64,000 nt of DNA from Roseiarcus sp963835215 (GCA_963835215.1 CAWIES010000001.1:62001-126000); one strand, 5' to 3'; positions 54,121 to 63,675 are shown, counted from the first letter of the stretch. Translations and numbers: made by a program. Notes: generated by a model not told the origin, from the letters alone.

Positions 54121-55167
54121 TTAGGGCATCTGGCGCGCCGCCGCGAACAGATCGTCGCGGAACACAAGTCGCGCTTCGCCCCGCGCGCTCAGCGCCAGTT
54201 GGCCGGCCACGATCATCGCCTCGACAATCCGCTCGGCGTTGGCCGAGTTTGGCGCCAGCGCGGTGGGATCGATGCGCAGATAGTCGGGCGCCAGACGTGG
54301 CGGCCGACCGGCGCCAATTTCGATCCGGCCGGCGAGAATCGCCTCGATCATCGCCGCCGGCGCATCGACATAGTCGGCGCGCGAAAGATGGCTCGCGAGG
54401 CGCGCGCGGTGATCGGGCTCTTTGGCCCAACGGGCGGCGGCGAGCGTCGCGCGTGCGAGCGCGATCGCGACGTCGCGCCGCTGATCGACGTCCGCCGTGC
54501 GCATCACCAGCAGTTTCTCGGGCGCGTCGGCGATGAGATCGACGCCGAAGGCGGTGATCGCGCCGGTTCCAGCGACCACCGCGACCGCGTTCCATGGCGC
54601 GCCGGCGCAGAAGCCGTCGATCTGGCCGTTGGCGAGACTGGCGGCGGTGTATTGCGGCGGCAGCACGACCAGCGGAATGTCCGCGCCCGGCTCGAGGCCG
54701 CCGCGACGCAGAAATTCGCCAATCAGCAACGTGTGCGTCGAGTGGGTGAACACGGTCGCCAACACTGGCGCCGGCGCGCCTTTGGCGATCCGCGCCGCCG
54801 CTGCGGCGGCAAAGGCGGCGGCGGCGACGTTGACGTCGCTAAGATCGCCGCGCGCGGCCGCCGCCATTTCGTCGAACAGCGCCGCTGAAACCGTGATCGC
54901 GTCGCCGTTCATGCCCAGCATGATCGGCGCGGCCATCGGCACGCGCAGGTGCCCGAGCCCGAGCGTTGCGGCGATTGCGGCCGGCGCCAGCATTTGCGCG
55001 GCGTCGAGCAGCCCGACCGACAGGCGGTCGCGCAAATTGGCCCAACTCGCTTCGCGCACGAGATCGAGCGCAAGACCCTCGGCCTCGGCAAATCCCTCTT
55101 CGCGCGCGGCGACCAGCAGCGCGGCGTCGACCAACGGCAGAAAGCCGATGCGCAGGCGAATCGTCAT
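54121..55167 (-). CDS. nasS: Nitrate sensor NasS (NrtA-like)
   Basis: A 348-residue member of the NrtA/CmpA nitrate-binding family without signal peptide, which marks the cytoplasmic sensor NasS rather than a transporter component. Family landmarks: IRLRIGFLPLVDAALLVAAREEGF, ASWANLRDRLSVGLLDAAQML, THSTHTLLIGEFLRRGG, GQIDGFCAGAPWN. NasS sequesters NasT when nitrate and nitrite are absent. It overlaps nasT by 4 bases. Confidence 0.92.
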   Translation of the reverse strand: MTIRLRIGFLPLVDAALLVAAREEGFAEAEGLALDLVREASWANLRDRLSVGLLDAAQMLAPAAIAATLGLGHLRVPMAAPIMLGMNGDAITVSAALFDEMAAAARGDLSDVNVAAAAFAAAAAARIAKGAPAPVLATVFTHSTHTLLIGEFLRRGGLEPGADIPLVVLPPQYTAASLANGQIDGFCAGAPWNAVAVVAGTGAITAFGVDLIADAPEKLLVMRTADVDQRRDVAIALARATLAAARWAKEPDHRARLASHLSRADYVDAPAAMIEAILAGRIEIGAGRPPRLAPDYLRIDPTALAPNSANAERIVEAMIVAGQLALSARGEARLVFRDDLFAAARQMP

Positions 55168-55736
55168 CGTAGCAACCCCGCCGCTGTGACGACCGATTGC
55201 GCGACCTCGGCGATCCGCCGATTTTCGTTCATCGCCGTGCTGCGCAGCAGCCCGTAGGCCTCGTCCTCGGAGATCGACTTGGCTTTCATCAGGATCCCCT
55301 TGGCGCGATCGATCACCTTGCGCTCGGCCAGTTGATCCTTGGCCTCCGCAAGTTCACGTCGCAGCCGATCGAAGGCGTTGAAACGGCTGACGGCCATGTC
55401 GAGGATCGCCTTGACCCGCTCCTTGCGCAGACCATCGACGATGTAGGCGGAGACGCCGGCGTCGACCGCCGCCTCGATCATCGCGGCGTCGGAGTGGTCA
55501 ACGAACATCGCGACGGGTCGGCGCACGCTCCGGCTCACCGTGAACATCGCTTCCAAAGCGTCGCGGCTGGGACTCTCGAGGCCGATCAAGATGACGTCGG
55601 GCTCCAGGCTCTCGAGCCGTTTGAGCAGCGCCGCCGTTTCGCTCAGGTGGACGATGTCGTCGTAGCCGGCCTCACGCAATCCGCTCTCGATGATCGCGCT
55701 GCGCGCCGCGTTCTCATCGACAATGACGATTCGCAT
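55164..55736 (-). CDS. nasT: Antitermination regulator NasT
   Basis: 190 residues: a receiver domain (RIVIVDENAARSAIIESGLREAG, DVILIGLESPSRDAL) and a C-terminal ANTAR RNA-binding domain (AERKVIDRAKGILMKAKSISEDEAYGLLRSTAMNENRRI). Released from NasS in the presence of nitrate, NasT binds two-hairpin leaders and prevents termination. Exactly such a leader precedes nirA, 1.2 kb downstream. Here the receiver's acceptor position reads DVILIGLES without Asp, as in other NasT. Confidence 0.95.
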   Translation of the reverse strand: MRIVIVDENAARSAIIESGLREAGYDDIVHLSETAALLKRLESLEPDVILIGLESPSRDALEAMFTVSRSVRRPVAMFVDHSDAAMIEAAVDAGVSAYIVDGLRKERVKAILDMAVSRFNAFDRLRRELAEAKDQLAERKVIDRAKGILMKAKSISEDEAYGLLRSTAMNENRRIAEVAQSVVTAAGLLR

Positions 55737-55844
55737 CGATTGGCCTGGCTGCGGTCATAGCGACCTTGCGCCCGCAATATCCGTGCCGAATCGGCCGTCC
55801 GGCGGCGCGGCGAGCGCAATCTCGGCAAAAAAGGTCCAATAAAA

Positions 55845-55892
55845 CGGGCGCTTGCGCGACGTCGGAACAAAATGTGAAAATTCGCAGTGGGG
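55845..55892. repeat. Shared upstream motif, copy 1
   Basis: About 48 bases (cttgcgcgac..cggaacaaaatgtgaaaa.tcgc..tgggg) that recur at 58743-58791. The exact core GAACAAAATGTGAAAA is identical in both. It lies 58 bases before the amidohydrolase start. Confidence 0.7.
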
Positions 55893-55949
55893 CGTGACCG
55901 ACGGTTGAGCCGCGCCGCTTTCGCGCCAAAACGAACCCGAGTGAACCGT

Positions 55950-57060
55950 ATGCCTTTTCGCACCGACACATTCCGGATCGCCATGTCGGGACCCGGCGAT
56001 CTCACCGGGCTCAGCCGCTTGATCGACGAGGGCGCGCTCGACCCGCGCCACATCCTTGCGATCCTGGTCAAGACCGAGGGCAATGGCGGCGTCAACGATT
56101 TCACTCGCGAGTTCGCCAGCGCGACGATCGCCGCGATGCTCGCCGCGCCGTTGCGCAGTACGCCCGCCGAGGTGGAGCGTAACGTCGCCATCGTCGTATC
56201 GGGTGGCACAGAGGGCGTGCTCAGTCCACACGCGACGATCTTCGCGCGCGTGCCGACGCCAACCGCGGCGCGCCGCAGCGATGGGCGGCCAGCGCAAAAG
56301 CGTCTCGCGATCGGCGTCGCCGCGACACGAGAGTTCGCGCCGCACGAGATTGGCCGCGCGCCGCAGATCGTCGAGACGACCACCGCCGTCGAGGCGGCGA
56401 TGCGCAGCGCCGGCATAGCGCGCGTCGAGGATGTGCACTGGGTGCAGGTCAAATGCCCGCTGCTCACCGCCGACCGAGTCGAGGCGGCGCGGCGCGCCGG
56501 CCATGAGCCGGCAACGGAGAACGCCTATAAGTCGATGGGCTATTCGCGCGGCGCCTCGGCGCTCGGCGTTGCGGTTGCGATGGGAGAGATCGAGGAGCGC
56601 GTCGCCGACGAGGCGGTGTTGAAAGACTGGTCGCTGTTCTCCGGCGTCGCTTCGGCGTCGGCTGGGATCGAGCTGAAGAACAACATCGTCATTCGTGCTC
56701 GGCAATTCAGAGGAGGCAAGCGGCGATTGCGTCATCGCGCATGCGGTGATGCAGGACGCGATCGACGCCGCCGCCGTCAATGCGGCCGTGCGCGAAGCGC
56801 TGGGCGCTGTCGGCGTCGTGGACGTGTCGCGGATCGTCAACGTGCTGGCCAAAGCCGATCCTTCGCCCGACGGCATGGTGCGGGGCTGGCGCCACATCAT
56901 GCTCGACGACACCGACATTTCCGCGACCCGCCACGCCCGCGCCGCCGTCGGCGGATTGATTGCGGGCGTGACCGGCTGCCCGGCGATCTTTGTGTCGGGC
57001 GGCGCCGAGCATCAGGGGCCGCCGGGCGGCGGCCCGGTCGCCGTGATCGCAAGACTTTAG
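55950..57060 (+). CDS. Ring-opening amidohydrolase (cyanuric acid amidohydrolase/barbiturase), one apparent frameshift
   Basis: Member of the AtzD/TrzD/barbiturase family, which opens s-triazine or pyrimidine rings. Seen: DTFRIAMSGPGDLTGLSRL, KTEGNGGVNDFTREFA, VVSGGTEGVLSPH (active-site Ser of repeat 1), and AYKSMGYSRGASALGVAVAMGE. The third unit has VLGNSEEASGDCVIAHAVMQDAID and FVSGGAEHQGPPGGGPVAVI. The break near 56693 is fixed by deleting one T. It probably supplies ammonium from heterocyclic nitrogen, fitting its neighbours nas/nir. The substrate cannot be fixed. Confidence 0.88.
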
Positions 57061-57089
57061 TGGCGCACTTCGGGCGCAGCGGGGAATCC

Positions 57090-58676
57090 ATGCTGGAACG
57101 GGACTACATCTCGCCAGGACGCTCGGCCGCGCTCGGCGAGAACGGTATGGCGGCGACGTCGCACCCGCTGGCGACGCTGGCCGCGATCGACATGCTCAAG
57201 GCGGGCGGCAATGCGATGGACGCGGCGCTGGCGGCGGTCGCCGTGCAATGCGTCGTCGAGCCGGCGATGACCGGCATCGGCGGCGATTGCTTCGCCATCG
57301 TCGCGCCGGCTGGCAAGCCCGCGCGGGCCTTCAACGGATCGGGCTGGGCCCCGGCGGGAATTTCAGCCGCGCACTTACGCGCCAGCGGGCTCAGCCGCTT
57401 TCCCGAAACCTCGCCGCACGCGGTCACCATTCCCGGCGCGGTCGACGCCTGGAGCCAGTTGTCGCAAGCCTATGGGACTCGCGGGCTCGACGAGACGCTC
57501 GCCCCGGCGATCGCGCTCGCCGAGAATGGCTTTCGCGTCACTGGGCGCGTGGCGTTCGACTGGACGCGAGATCGCGGCCGGGTCTCGTCAGGCGCCGCGG
57601 CGGAACATTTCCTGCCGGGCGGCATTGCGCCAGGCACCGGCGACCGTTTCGCCAATCCCGCTCTCGCGCGGACGCTTAGGCTGATCGCCAGCAAAGGCCG
57701 GGCGGGTTTTTACGAGGGCGCGGTCGCGGACGAACTGGTCGCGGTTTTGCGCGGGCTCGGCGGCGCCCATAGCGCGGCGGATTTTGCCGAGTATCGCGGC
57801 TTCGCGACCACGCCGATCAGCGCGGGCTTTCGTGGGCATACGATTGCCGAGTGTCCGCCCAACGGGCAGGGGCTCGCGGCGCTGGTGATCGCCCGCATCC
57901 TCGACGGCTTCGATTTGAGCGAAGGCGCGGCGAGCGAGGCCGACCGCATCCATTTGTTGGCCGAAGCGACCAAGGCCGCCTATCGCTTGCGCGATCTGCT
58001 GATCGCCGATCCCGCCAACATGACGGTCAGTGTCGAAGACGTGTTGAGCGACGCCTTCATCGATCGGCTGCGCGCGCCGATCCGCCATGATCGCGCGTCC
58101 GACGCCTCGATCTGGGATGGGCCGATCCATCGCGAGACGGTCTATCTCACCGTTGTCGACCGCGATCGCAACATCGTCTCGCTGATCAACTCGCTATTCG
58201 CCCACTTCGGCAGCGGCATCTATGCGCCGAAATCCGGCGTGCTGTTGCAAAACCGCGGCGCCGGCTTCAGCCTGATCGCCGGCCACCCCAACGAAGTCGC
58301 CGCGCGCAAGCGCCCGCTTCACACCATCATCCCCGCGTTGCTGCTCAAAGACGGCGTGCCGCTGATGCCGTTTGGGGTGATGGGTGGCCAGTTCCAGGCG
58401 GTCGGGCACGCGCATTTCCTCACCCATGTGCTCGACCGCGGCTACGACCCGCAGCGCGCCAACGAGGCGCCGCGCAGCTTCGCCTTCGACGGGACGCTGA
58501 CGCTTGAACCCGGCTTCGGCGAGGCGGTGCGCGCCGAGCTCGAGCAAAGGGGCCATCGCACCCTGTGGGCGAATGGCCCGATTGGCGGTTGCCAAGCGAT
58601 CCTGATCGACAACGCGCGCGGCCTGTTGATCGGCAGTTCCGATCATCGCAAGGACGGCATGGCGCTCGGCTATTGA
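57090..58676 (+). CDS. ggt: Gamma-glutamyltransferase family protein
   Basis: 528 residues of an Ntn-hydrolase with autocatalytic cleavage. Landmarks: AATSHPLATLAAIDMLKAGGNAMDAA, VVEPAMTGIGGDCF, SPHAVTIPGAVDAW, and the catalytic Thr at HRETVYLTVVDRD, followed by SLFAHFGSGIYAPKSG and a C-terminal GSSDHRKDGMALGY. No obvious signal peptide, so a cytoplasmic amidohydrolase role is likely; bacterial relatives act on glutathione or cephalosporin-like amides. It lies 29 bases downstream of the amidohydrolase and is probably co-transcribed. Confidence 0.9.
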   Translation: MLERDYISPGRSAALGENGMAATSHPLATLAAIDMLKAGGNAMDAALAAVAVQCVVEPAMTGIGGDCFAIVAPAGKPARAFNGSGWAPAGISAAHLRASGLSRFPETSPHAVTIPGAVDAWSQLSQAYGTRGLDETLAPAIALAENGFRVTGRVAFDWTRDRGRVSSGAAAEHFLPGGIAPGTGDRFANPALARTLRLIASKGRAGFYEGAVADELVAVLRGLGGAHSAADFAEYRGFATTPISAGFRGHTIAECPPNGQGLAALVIARILDGFDLSEGAASEADRIHLLAEATKAAYRLRDLLIADPANMTVSVEDVLSDAFIDRLRAPIRHDRASDASIWDGPIHRETVYLTVVDRDRNIVSLINSLFAHFGSGIYAPKSGVLLQNRGAGFSLIAGHPNEVAARKRPLHTIIPALLLKDGVPLMPFGVMGGQFQAVGHAHFLTHVLDRGYDPQRANEAPRSFAFDGTLTLEPGFGEAVRAELEQRGHRTLWANGPIGGCQAILIDNARGLLIGSSDHRKDGMALGY

Positions 58677-58742
58677 CCAGCCCAAGCCGCTCGCTCGTGC
58701 GAGCGCCCAGCCCGCAAGACATTCAAATCGCAACCTAAAAAA

Positions 58743-58791
58743 CCGCCCGCTTGCGCGCCGGCAGAACAAAATGTGAAAACTCGCGATGGGG
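58743..58791. repeat. Shared upstream motif, copy 2
   Basis: Pair of 55845-55892, located 14 bases before the FGGY-HAD start. The core GAAC-AAAATGT-GAAA resembles the alphaproteobacterial LexA box GAAC-N7-GAAC with one mismatch. Confidence 0.7.
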
Positions 58792-58805
58792 AGCGCGTGG
58801 ATCGG

Positions 58806-61157
58806 ATGAGCGAGGCCTTCATAGGCGTCGACGTGGGAACGGCCAGCGCGCGCGCGGGCGTTTTCACGTCGCGTGGGCAATTGCTTGGCTATGCGAAGCG
58901 GCCGATCGCCCTTTGGCGCGATGCCGACGAGATCGTCGAGCAATCGTCGGCCGACATCTGGCGCGCGGTCGCCGCCGCCGTCCGCGCGGCCGTGGCGGCC
59001 TCGGGGATCGCCCCAACCGCCGTCGCCGGCATCGGCTTTGACGCCACCTGTTCGCTGGTCGCGCTCGCTCCCGATGGCGCGTCGCTGCCGGTCGGGCCGA
59101 GCGGCGATCCGGCGCGCGACGTCATCGCCTGGATGGATCATCGCGCCGTCGAGGAGGCCGCCGCCATCAATCGCGGCGGCCACGACGCGCTGCGCTGGGT
59201 TGGCGGCGCGGTCTCGCCGGAGATGCAGGCGCCCAAGCTGCTGTGGCTCGCTCGTCACGCGCCGCGCACATTTGCCAAGGCCGGGCATTTCCTCGACCTT
59301 GCCGACTTCCTCACCTTTCGCGCCACCGGCTCTACGGCTCGCTCGGCCTGCACAGTCGCCTGCAAATGGAACTACCTCGTCCACGCGGGCGGCTGGCCGA
59401 CCGAGTTCTTCGCCAGCGTCGGCCTTGGCGAACTCATCGGCGCGGGATTCAGGCGCATCGGCGCCGAGATCGTCGCGCCCGGCGCGGCGCTGGGGCGCGG
59501 ATTGTGCGCCGAGGCGGCCGAGGCATTTGGATTGCCCGCTGGCGTTCCGGTCGGCGCCGGGCTTATCGACGCGCACGCCGGCGCGCTCGCCACGCTCGGT
59601 GCGCCGCTTGGCGAGGGACCTGTCGATCCACGCCGTCGCATGGCGCTGGTGCTCGGCACCTCCGCTTGCTGCATGGCCTTGGCCGACGAAGCGCGCTTCG
59701 TCGCCCGCGTCTGGGGACCCCATTATTCGGCGCTGACGCCGGGCCAGTGGCTGGTCGAAGGGGGTCAATCGGCGTTCGGCGGCGCAATCGACCGGCTGAT
59801 GGCGATGTGCCCGGCGTTCATCGACCTCGCCAGCGGCGCGATCGACTTCGCGACGCTGGAGCGCGAGATCGTCGCGCGCGCCGGCGGCGCATCGGCGGCG
59901 GCGCGGCTCGCTCGCGACGTGCATGTTCTGCCCGACTTCCTCGGCAATCGCACGCCCTACGCCGATCCGGCGACGCGCGCGGCGATTGTTGGCCTCGACT
60001 TACGCGACGACGCCGAAAGCGCGCTGAGACTCTATGTCGCCGGTCTGTGCGGGCTGGCGCAGGGGCTCGGCGAAATCTTCCGCTCGCTCGAAGCGGGCGG
60101 CTATGATTTCGATCTGGTGGTCGCCAGCGGCGGGGCAGGGGGCAGCGGTCTGGTGCGCCAGATCATCGCCGACGCGACCGGCAAACGGATCGCCGCGCCC
60201 GAGACCAGCGAACCGGTGCTGCTGGGCGCGGCGATGCTCGGCGCGATCGCCGCGGGGCGCAGCACGATGGCGCAGGCGATGGCGACGATGTCGCGCCTGA
60301 AAGGCGTCAACGAGCCAGCGGGCGGCGAGATCGCGGCCCTGCACGACAAGAAGCGCCTGGCGTTCGAAACGTTGCAACACGCGGAGCGACGCATTCGCGG
60401 CATCATGCTTTCGGGAGAGGGCCGACGCGCGGAGCCCGGCGGCGCCGCGGGCGCCAGCCGCACGATCGCCTGGCCGACGCTGATCATCTTCGACTGCGAC
60501 GGCGTGCTGGTCGACAGCGAGACGATCGCTCTGACGCGCACCCGCGCGGCGCTCGAACGCTATGGCTTGCCGCTCAGTCTCGAAGAAACCGGCGAGCGGT
60601 TCCTCGGCGTCAGCGCGCAGTCGATGCGCGGCATGGCCGAGCGCGATCTTGGCGCCGCGCTGCCGCCGAGCTTCCTTGACGATCTTACGCGCGACATTCT
60701 CGCCGCCTTCGAAAACGAGTTGAAAGGCGTCGAGGGCATCCGCGAGGCGCTGACCGAACTGGGGCCACGCGACATCTGCGTCGCCTCGTCGAGTTCGGTC
60801 GAGCGCGTGCGTGCTTCGTTGCGCATTGTCGGCTTTTCGCGGCTGTTCGAGCCCAATCTGTTCTCCGCCGCCGAGGTCGCGCATGGCAAGCCGGCGCCCG
60901 ATCTGTTTCTGCTGGCGGCGGGCCGCATGGGCGCCGAGCCGCGCGATTGCCTGGTGATTGAAGACAGTGTGCCCGGCGTGACAGCGGCGGCGCGCGCTGG
61001 CATGACAGTGTTTGGCTTCGTGGGCGGCGGTCACATCGTCGGCGCCGCGCATGGCGAGCGGCTGCGCGCCGCTGGCGCGGAACTGGCGTTCGAGGACATG
61101 CGCGAACTGCCGCGCCTGATCCGGCAGCAACGGGCGCGCCGCACCGCCGCCGAGTGA
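58806..61157 (+). CDS. Fused FGGY carbohydrate kinase and HAD phosphatase
   Basis: 783 residues from the ATG at 58806. Residues 1-530 are an FGGY kinase (FIGVDVGTASARAGVF, GIGFDATCSLVALA, VLGTSACCMA, ASGGAGGSGLVRQIIA) of the ribulokinase/D-ribulose kinase side of the family. After a Gly/Ala linker, residues about 558-770 are a HAD-IA phosphatase (IIFDCDGVLVDSET, CVASSSS, GKPAPDLFLLA, CLVIEDSVPGVTAA). The two functions are normally separate neighbours. Fusion implies coupled phosphorylation and dephosphorylation of a pentulose or polyol intermediate, such as removal of 2-deoxy or by-product phosphates; that is inference. SorC regulator and polyol ABC genes follow. Confidence 0.9.
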   Translation: MSEAFIGVDVGTASARAGVFTSRGQLLGYAKRPIALWRDADEIVEQSSADIWRAVAAAVRAAVAASGIAPTAVAGIGFDATCSLVALAPDGASLPVGPSGDPARDVIAWMDHRAVEEAAAINRGGHDALRWVGGAVSPEMQAPKLLWLARHAPRTFAKAGHFLDLADFLTFRATGSTARSACTVACKWNYLVHAGGWPTEFFASVGLGELIGAGFRRIGAEIVAPGAALGRGLCAEAAEAFGLPAGVPVGAGLIDAHAGALATLGAPLGEGPVDPRRRMALVLGTSACCMALADEARFVARVWGPHYSALTPGQWLVEGGQSAFGGAIDRLMAMCPAFIDLASGAIDFATLEREIVARAGGASAAARLARDVHVLPDFLGNRTPYADPATRAAIVGLDLRDDAESALRLYVAGLCGLAQGLGEIFRSLEAGGYDFDLVVASGGAGGSGLVRQIIADATGKRIAAPETSEPVLLGAAMLGAIAAGRSTMAQAMATMSRLKGVNEPAGGEIAALHDKKRLAFETLQHAERRIRGIMLSGEGRRAEPGGAAGASRTIAWPTLIIFDCDGVLVDSETIALTRTRAALERYGLPLSLEETGERFLGVSAQSMRGMAERDLGAALPPSFLDDLTRDILAAFENELKGVEGIREALTELGPRDICVASSSSVERVRASLRIVGFSRLFEPNLFSAAEVAHGKPAPDLFLLAAGRMGAEPRDCLVIEDSVPGVTAAARAGMTVFGFVGGGHIVGAAHGERLRAAGAELAFEDMRELPRLIRQQRARRTAAE

Positions 61158-61181
61158 GCGAATGCGAAAAAGGGTCCGAGG

Positions 61182-62138
61182 ATGACGAAAAACAATGATG
61201 GCGAGAGCGCCCGCCTCGATGACGCCGCCCGCGCCGGCTGGCTCTACTACGTCGCCGGCAACACCCAGGATCAGATCGCCAAGAAACTCGGCGTCTCGCG
61301 CCAGAGCGCACAAAGACTGGTGTCGCTAGCGATGAGCGAGCGGCTGATCAAGGTGCGGCTCGATCATCCGATCGCGCGCTGCATGGAGCTCGCCGCCTTG
61401 CTGCGCCAACGCTACGATCTGCGCTACTGCGAGGTCGCGCCGAGCGATTCAGCCTCGCATTCGGCAACGCTCGGCATCGCGCAGATCGCCGCAGCCGAGA
61501 TGGAGCGTTGGCTGCGCCGCGCCGATCCGGTCATCATCGGCATTGGCACTGGCCGCACGATGCGCGCCGTCGCCGACCAGGTGCCGCAGATGGAATGCCC
61601 GCAGCACCGCCTGGTTGGCCTCGTTGGCGCGACCAAGATCGACGGCTCGGCCTCGTTCTACGACGTCATCATGCGGCTCTCCGACACGGTGCGCGCGCCG
61701 CTCTATCCAATGGCGCTGCCGGTGATGGCGCGCTCGTCGGCCGAGCGCGACCTGCTGACCAGCCTGCCGTCGATCCGCAACGTTTTGGCGCTGGTCGAGC
61801 AGGCCGACGTGACCTTCGTCGGCGTCGGCTCGATCGGCGAGAACACGCCGCTGCTGAAAGACGGCTTCATCAGTTTCGATGAGAACGAGGCGCTGCGTCA
61901 CGCTGGCGCGGTCGGCGAGATCACCGGCTGGGCGTTCGACGGGCGCGGCCGGCTGATCGAGGGACTGACCAACGAACGCGTCGCCAGCGCGCCGCTGCGC
62001 GAGGCGACCAAGCGGCTGATGATCGGCGTCGCGATGGGCCCCTCGCGCCGGGCCGCGCTGCGCGGCGCGCTCGCCGGGCAATTGATTTCCGGCCTGGTGA
62101 CGGACGAGGCGACGGCTGAGCACTTACTGCGCCGCTAG
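61182..62138 (+). CDS. SorC-family sugar-responsive transcription regulator
   Basis: 318 residues: N-terminal HTH (GWLYYVAGNTQDQIAKKLGV, SRQSAQRLVSLAMSERLI) and a DeoR/SorC sugar-phosphate-binding domain (VIIGIGTGRTMRAVADQVP, GLVGATKIDGSASFY, VTFVGVGSIGENTPLL, MIGVAMGPSRRAAL). Starts 24 bases after the kinase and probably senses a phosphorylated polyol product to control the following transporter genes. Confidence 0.93.
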   Translation: MTKNNDGESARLDDAARAGWLYYVAGNTQDQIAKKLGVSRQSAQRLVSLAMSERLIKVRLDHPIARCMELAALLRQRYDLRYCEVAPSDSASHSATLGIAQIAAAEMERWLRRADPVIIGIGTGRTMRAVADQVPQMECPQHRLVGLVGATKIDGSASFYDVIMRLSDTVRAPLYPMALPVMARSSAERDLLTSLPSIRNVLALVEQADVTFVGVGSIGENTPLLKDGFISFDENEALRHAGAVGEITGWAFDGRGRLIEGLTNERVASAPLREATKRLMIGVAMGPSRRAALRGALAGQLISGLVTDEATAEHLLRR

Positions 62139-62256
62139 GCCATTGTGCGCTGCAGCGACGAATTCTGGATTGACACCGGCGCTCTGACCGGGTGAATATT
62201 CGCCCGCAAGAATGGCAATTGCCCAATTCGTGGCATTGCGCATCGGAGGATACGCT

Positions 62257-63578
62257 ATGAAGGTGCTCGTGAAGAGCCTGATGGGCGCCGTGGCGCTCGC
62301 GGGCTTGTCGCTCCCCGCTCTCGCCGACACAACGTTGACCATCGCCACCGTCAACAACGGCGACATGATCCGCATGCAGAAGCTGACGGACGATTTCACC
62401 AAGGCCAATCCAGACATCAAGCTCAACTGGGTGACGCTCGAAGAGAACGTGCTGCGCCAGAAGGTGACGACCGACATCGCCACCAAGGGCGGCCAGTTCG
62501 ACGTGTTGACCATCGGCACCTACGAAGTGCCGATCTGGGCCAAGAAGGGCTGGCTCGTTCCGCTCGACAAGCTCGGCGCCGACTACAACGTCGACGATCT
62601 GCTGCCCGCCATCCGCTCCGGCCTGATCGGTCGACGGCAAGCTCTACGCCGCGCCGTTCTACGGCGAGAGCTCGTTCGTGATGTATCGCACCGACCTGAT
62701 GGAGAAGGCCGGGCTGACGATGCCCGACAAGCCGACCTGGGACTTCATCCGCGAAGCCGCCGACAAGATGACCGACAAGGCCGGCGGGATTTACGGCATC
62801 TGCCTGCGCGGCAAGGCGGGCTGGGGCGAGAACATGGCGTTCCTGACCGCGACCGCCAATTCCTTCGGCGCGCGCTGGTTCGACGAGAAGTGGAAGCCGC
62901 AGTTCAATACGCCGGAGTGGAAGAACGACGCTCGATTTCTACGTCGTCGCTGATGAAGGCTGACGGCCCTCCCGGCGCCTCCTCGAACGGCTTCAACGAG
63001 AATCTCGCGCTGTTCAACGCCGGCAAATGCGGCATGTGGATCGACGCCACGGTCGCCGCCGGCTTCGTGACCGACCCCAAGCAGTCGCAGGTCGCCGACA
63101 AGGTCGGCTTCGCGCTCGCTCCCGACGACGGGCCTTGGCAAGCGCGGCAATTGGCTGTGGGCTTGGTCGCTCGCGGTTCCCGCCGGCTCGCAGAAGATCG
63201 ACGCCGCCGAGAAGTTCGTCGCCTGGGCGACCTCCAAGCACTACACCGAACTCGTTGCCGCGCAGGACGGCTGGGCGCACGTTCCCCCGGGCACCCGCAC
63301 CTCGCTCTACAGCAACGCCGACTACGTGAAGGCCGCGCCCTGGGCGACGATGACCATCGAACTCGATCAACACGGCTGACCCGACCCATCCGACGGTCAA
63401 GCCGGTTCCCTACGTCGGCGTACAGTTCGTCGCGATCCCCGAGTTCCAGGGCATCGCCACCGAAGTCGGCCAGGACTTCTCGGCGGCGCTGGCCGGATCG
63501 ATGAGCGTCGACGACGCGCTCGCCAAGGCTCAGGCCTCGACCGAGACCGCGATGAAGAAGGCCGGCTACATCAAGTAG
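62257..63578 (+). pseudogene. smoE: SmoE-like polyol (sorbitol/mannitol) ABC binding protein with five apparent insertions
   Basis: Starts after a GGAGGA RBS. The signal peptide ends ...PALA, mature part begins DTTLTIATVNNGDMIRMQKL, followed by NWVTLEENVLRQKVTTDIATK and IGTYEVPIWAKKGWLVPLDKL, all close to SmoE of rhizobia. Frame changes are needed near 62630, 62927, 62944, 63132 and 63360, each an extra base. Corrected, the rest reads YAAPFYGESSFVMYRTDLMEK ... VAWATSKHYTELV ... AIPEFQGIATEVGQD to AGYIK at the stop. Residues of every part are protein-like, so sequencing errors are as likely as decay. Confidence 0.85.
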
Positions 63579-63651
63579 TCGACAGGCTTCAGATTTGCGA
63601 ACGCGCCCCGCGTCCGCAAGTCAAAAAAGGGTGACCTCCCCCCATCCGCAT

Positions 63652-63675
63652 CCCCTCCCCATCGTTGGGGAGGGG
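63652..63675 (+). promoter_or_regulatory. Intercistronic hairpin after the SmoE-like gene
   Basis: Perfect 10-bp stem CCCCTCCCCA / TGGGGAGGGG with a TCGT loop between binding-protein and permease genes, in the same position as the hairpin at 38695. No T-run follows. Confidence 0.6.

Noticed and set aside
60000..61313. 437-residue minus-strand ORF opposite the FGGY-HAD gene
   Set aside because: Antisense of a gene with clear kinase and HAD motifs.
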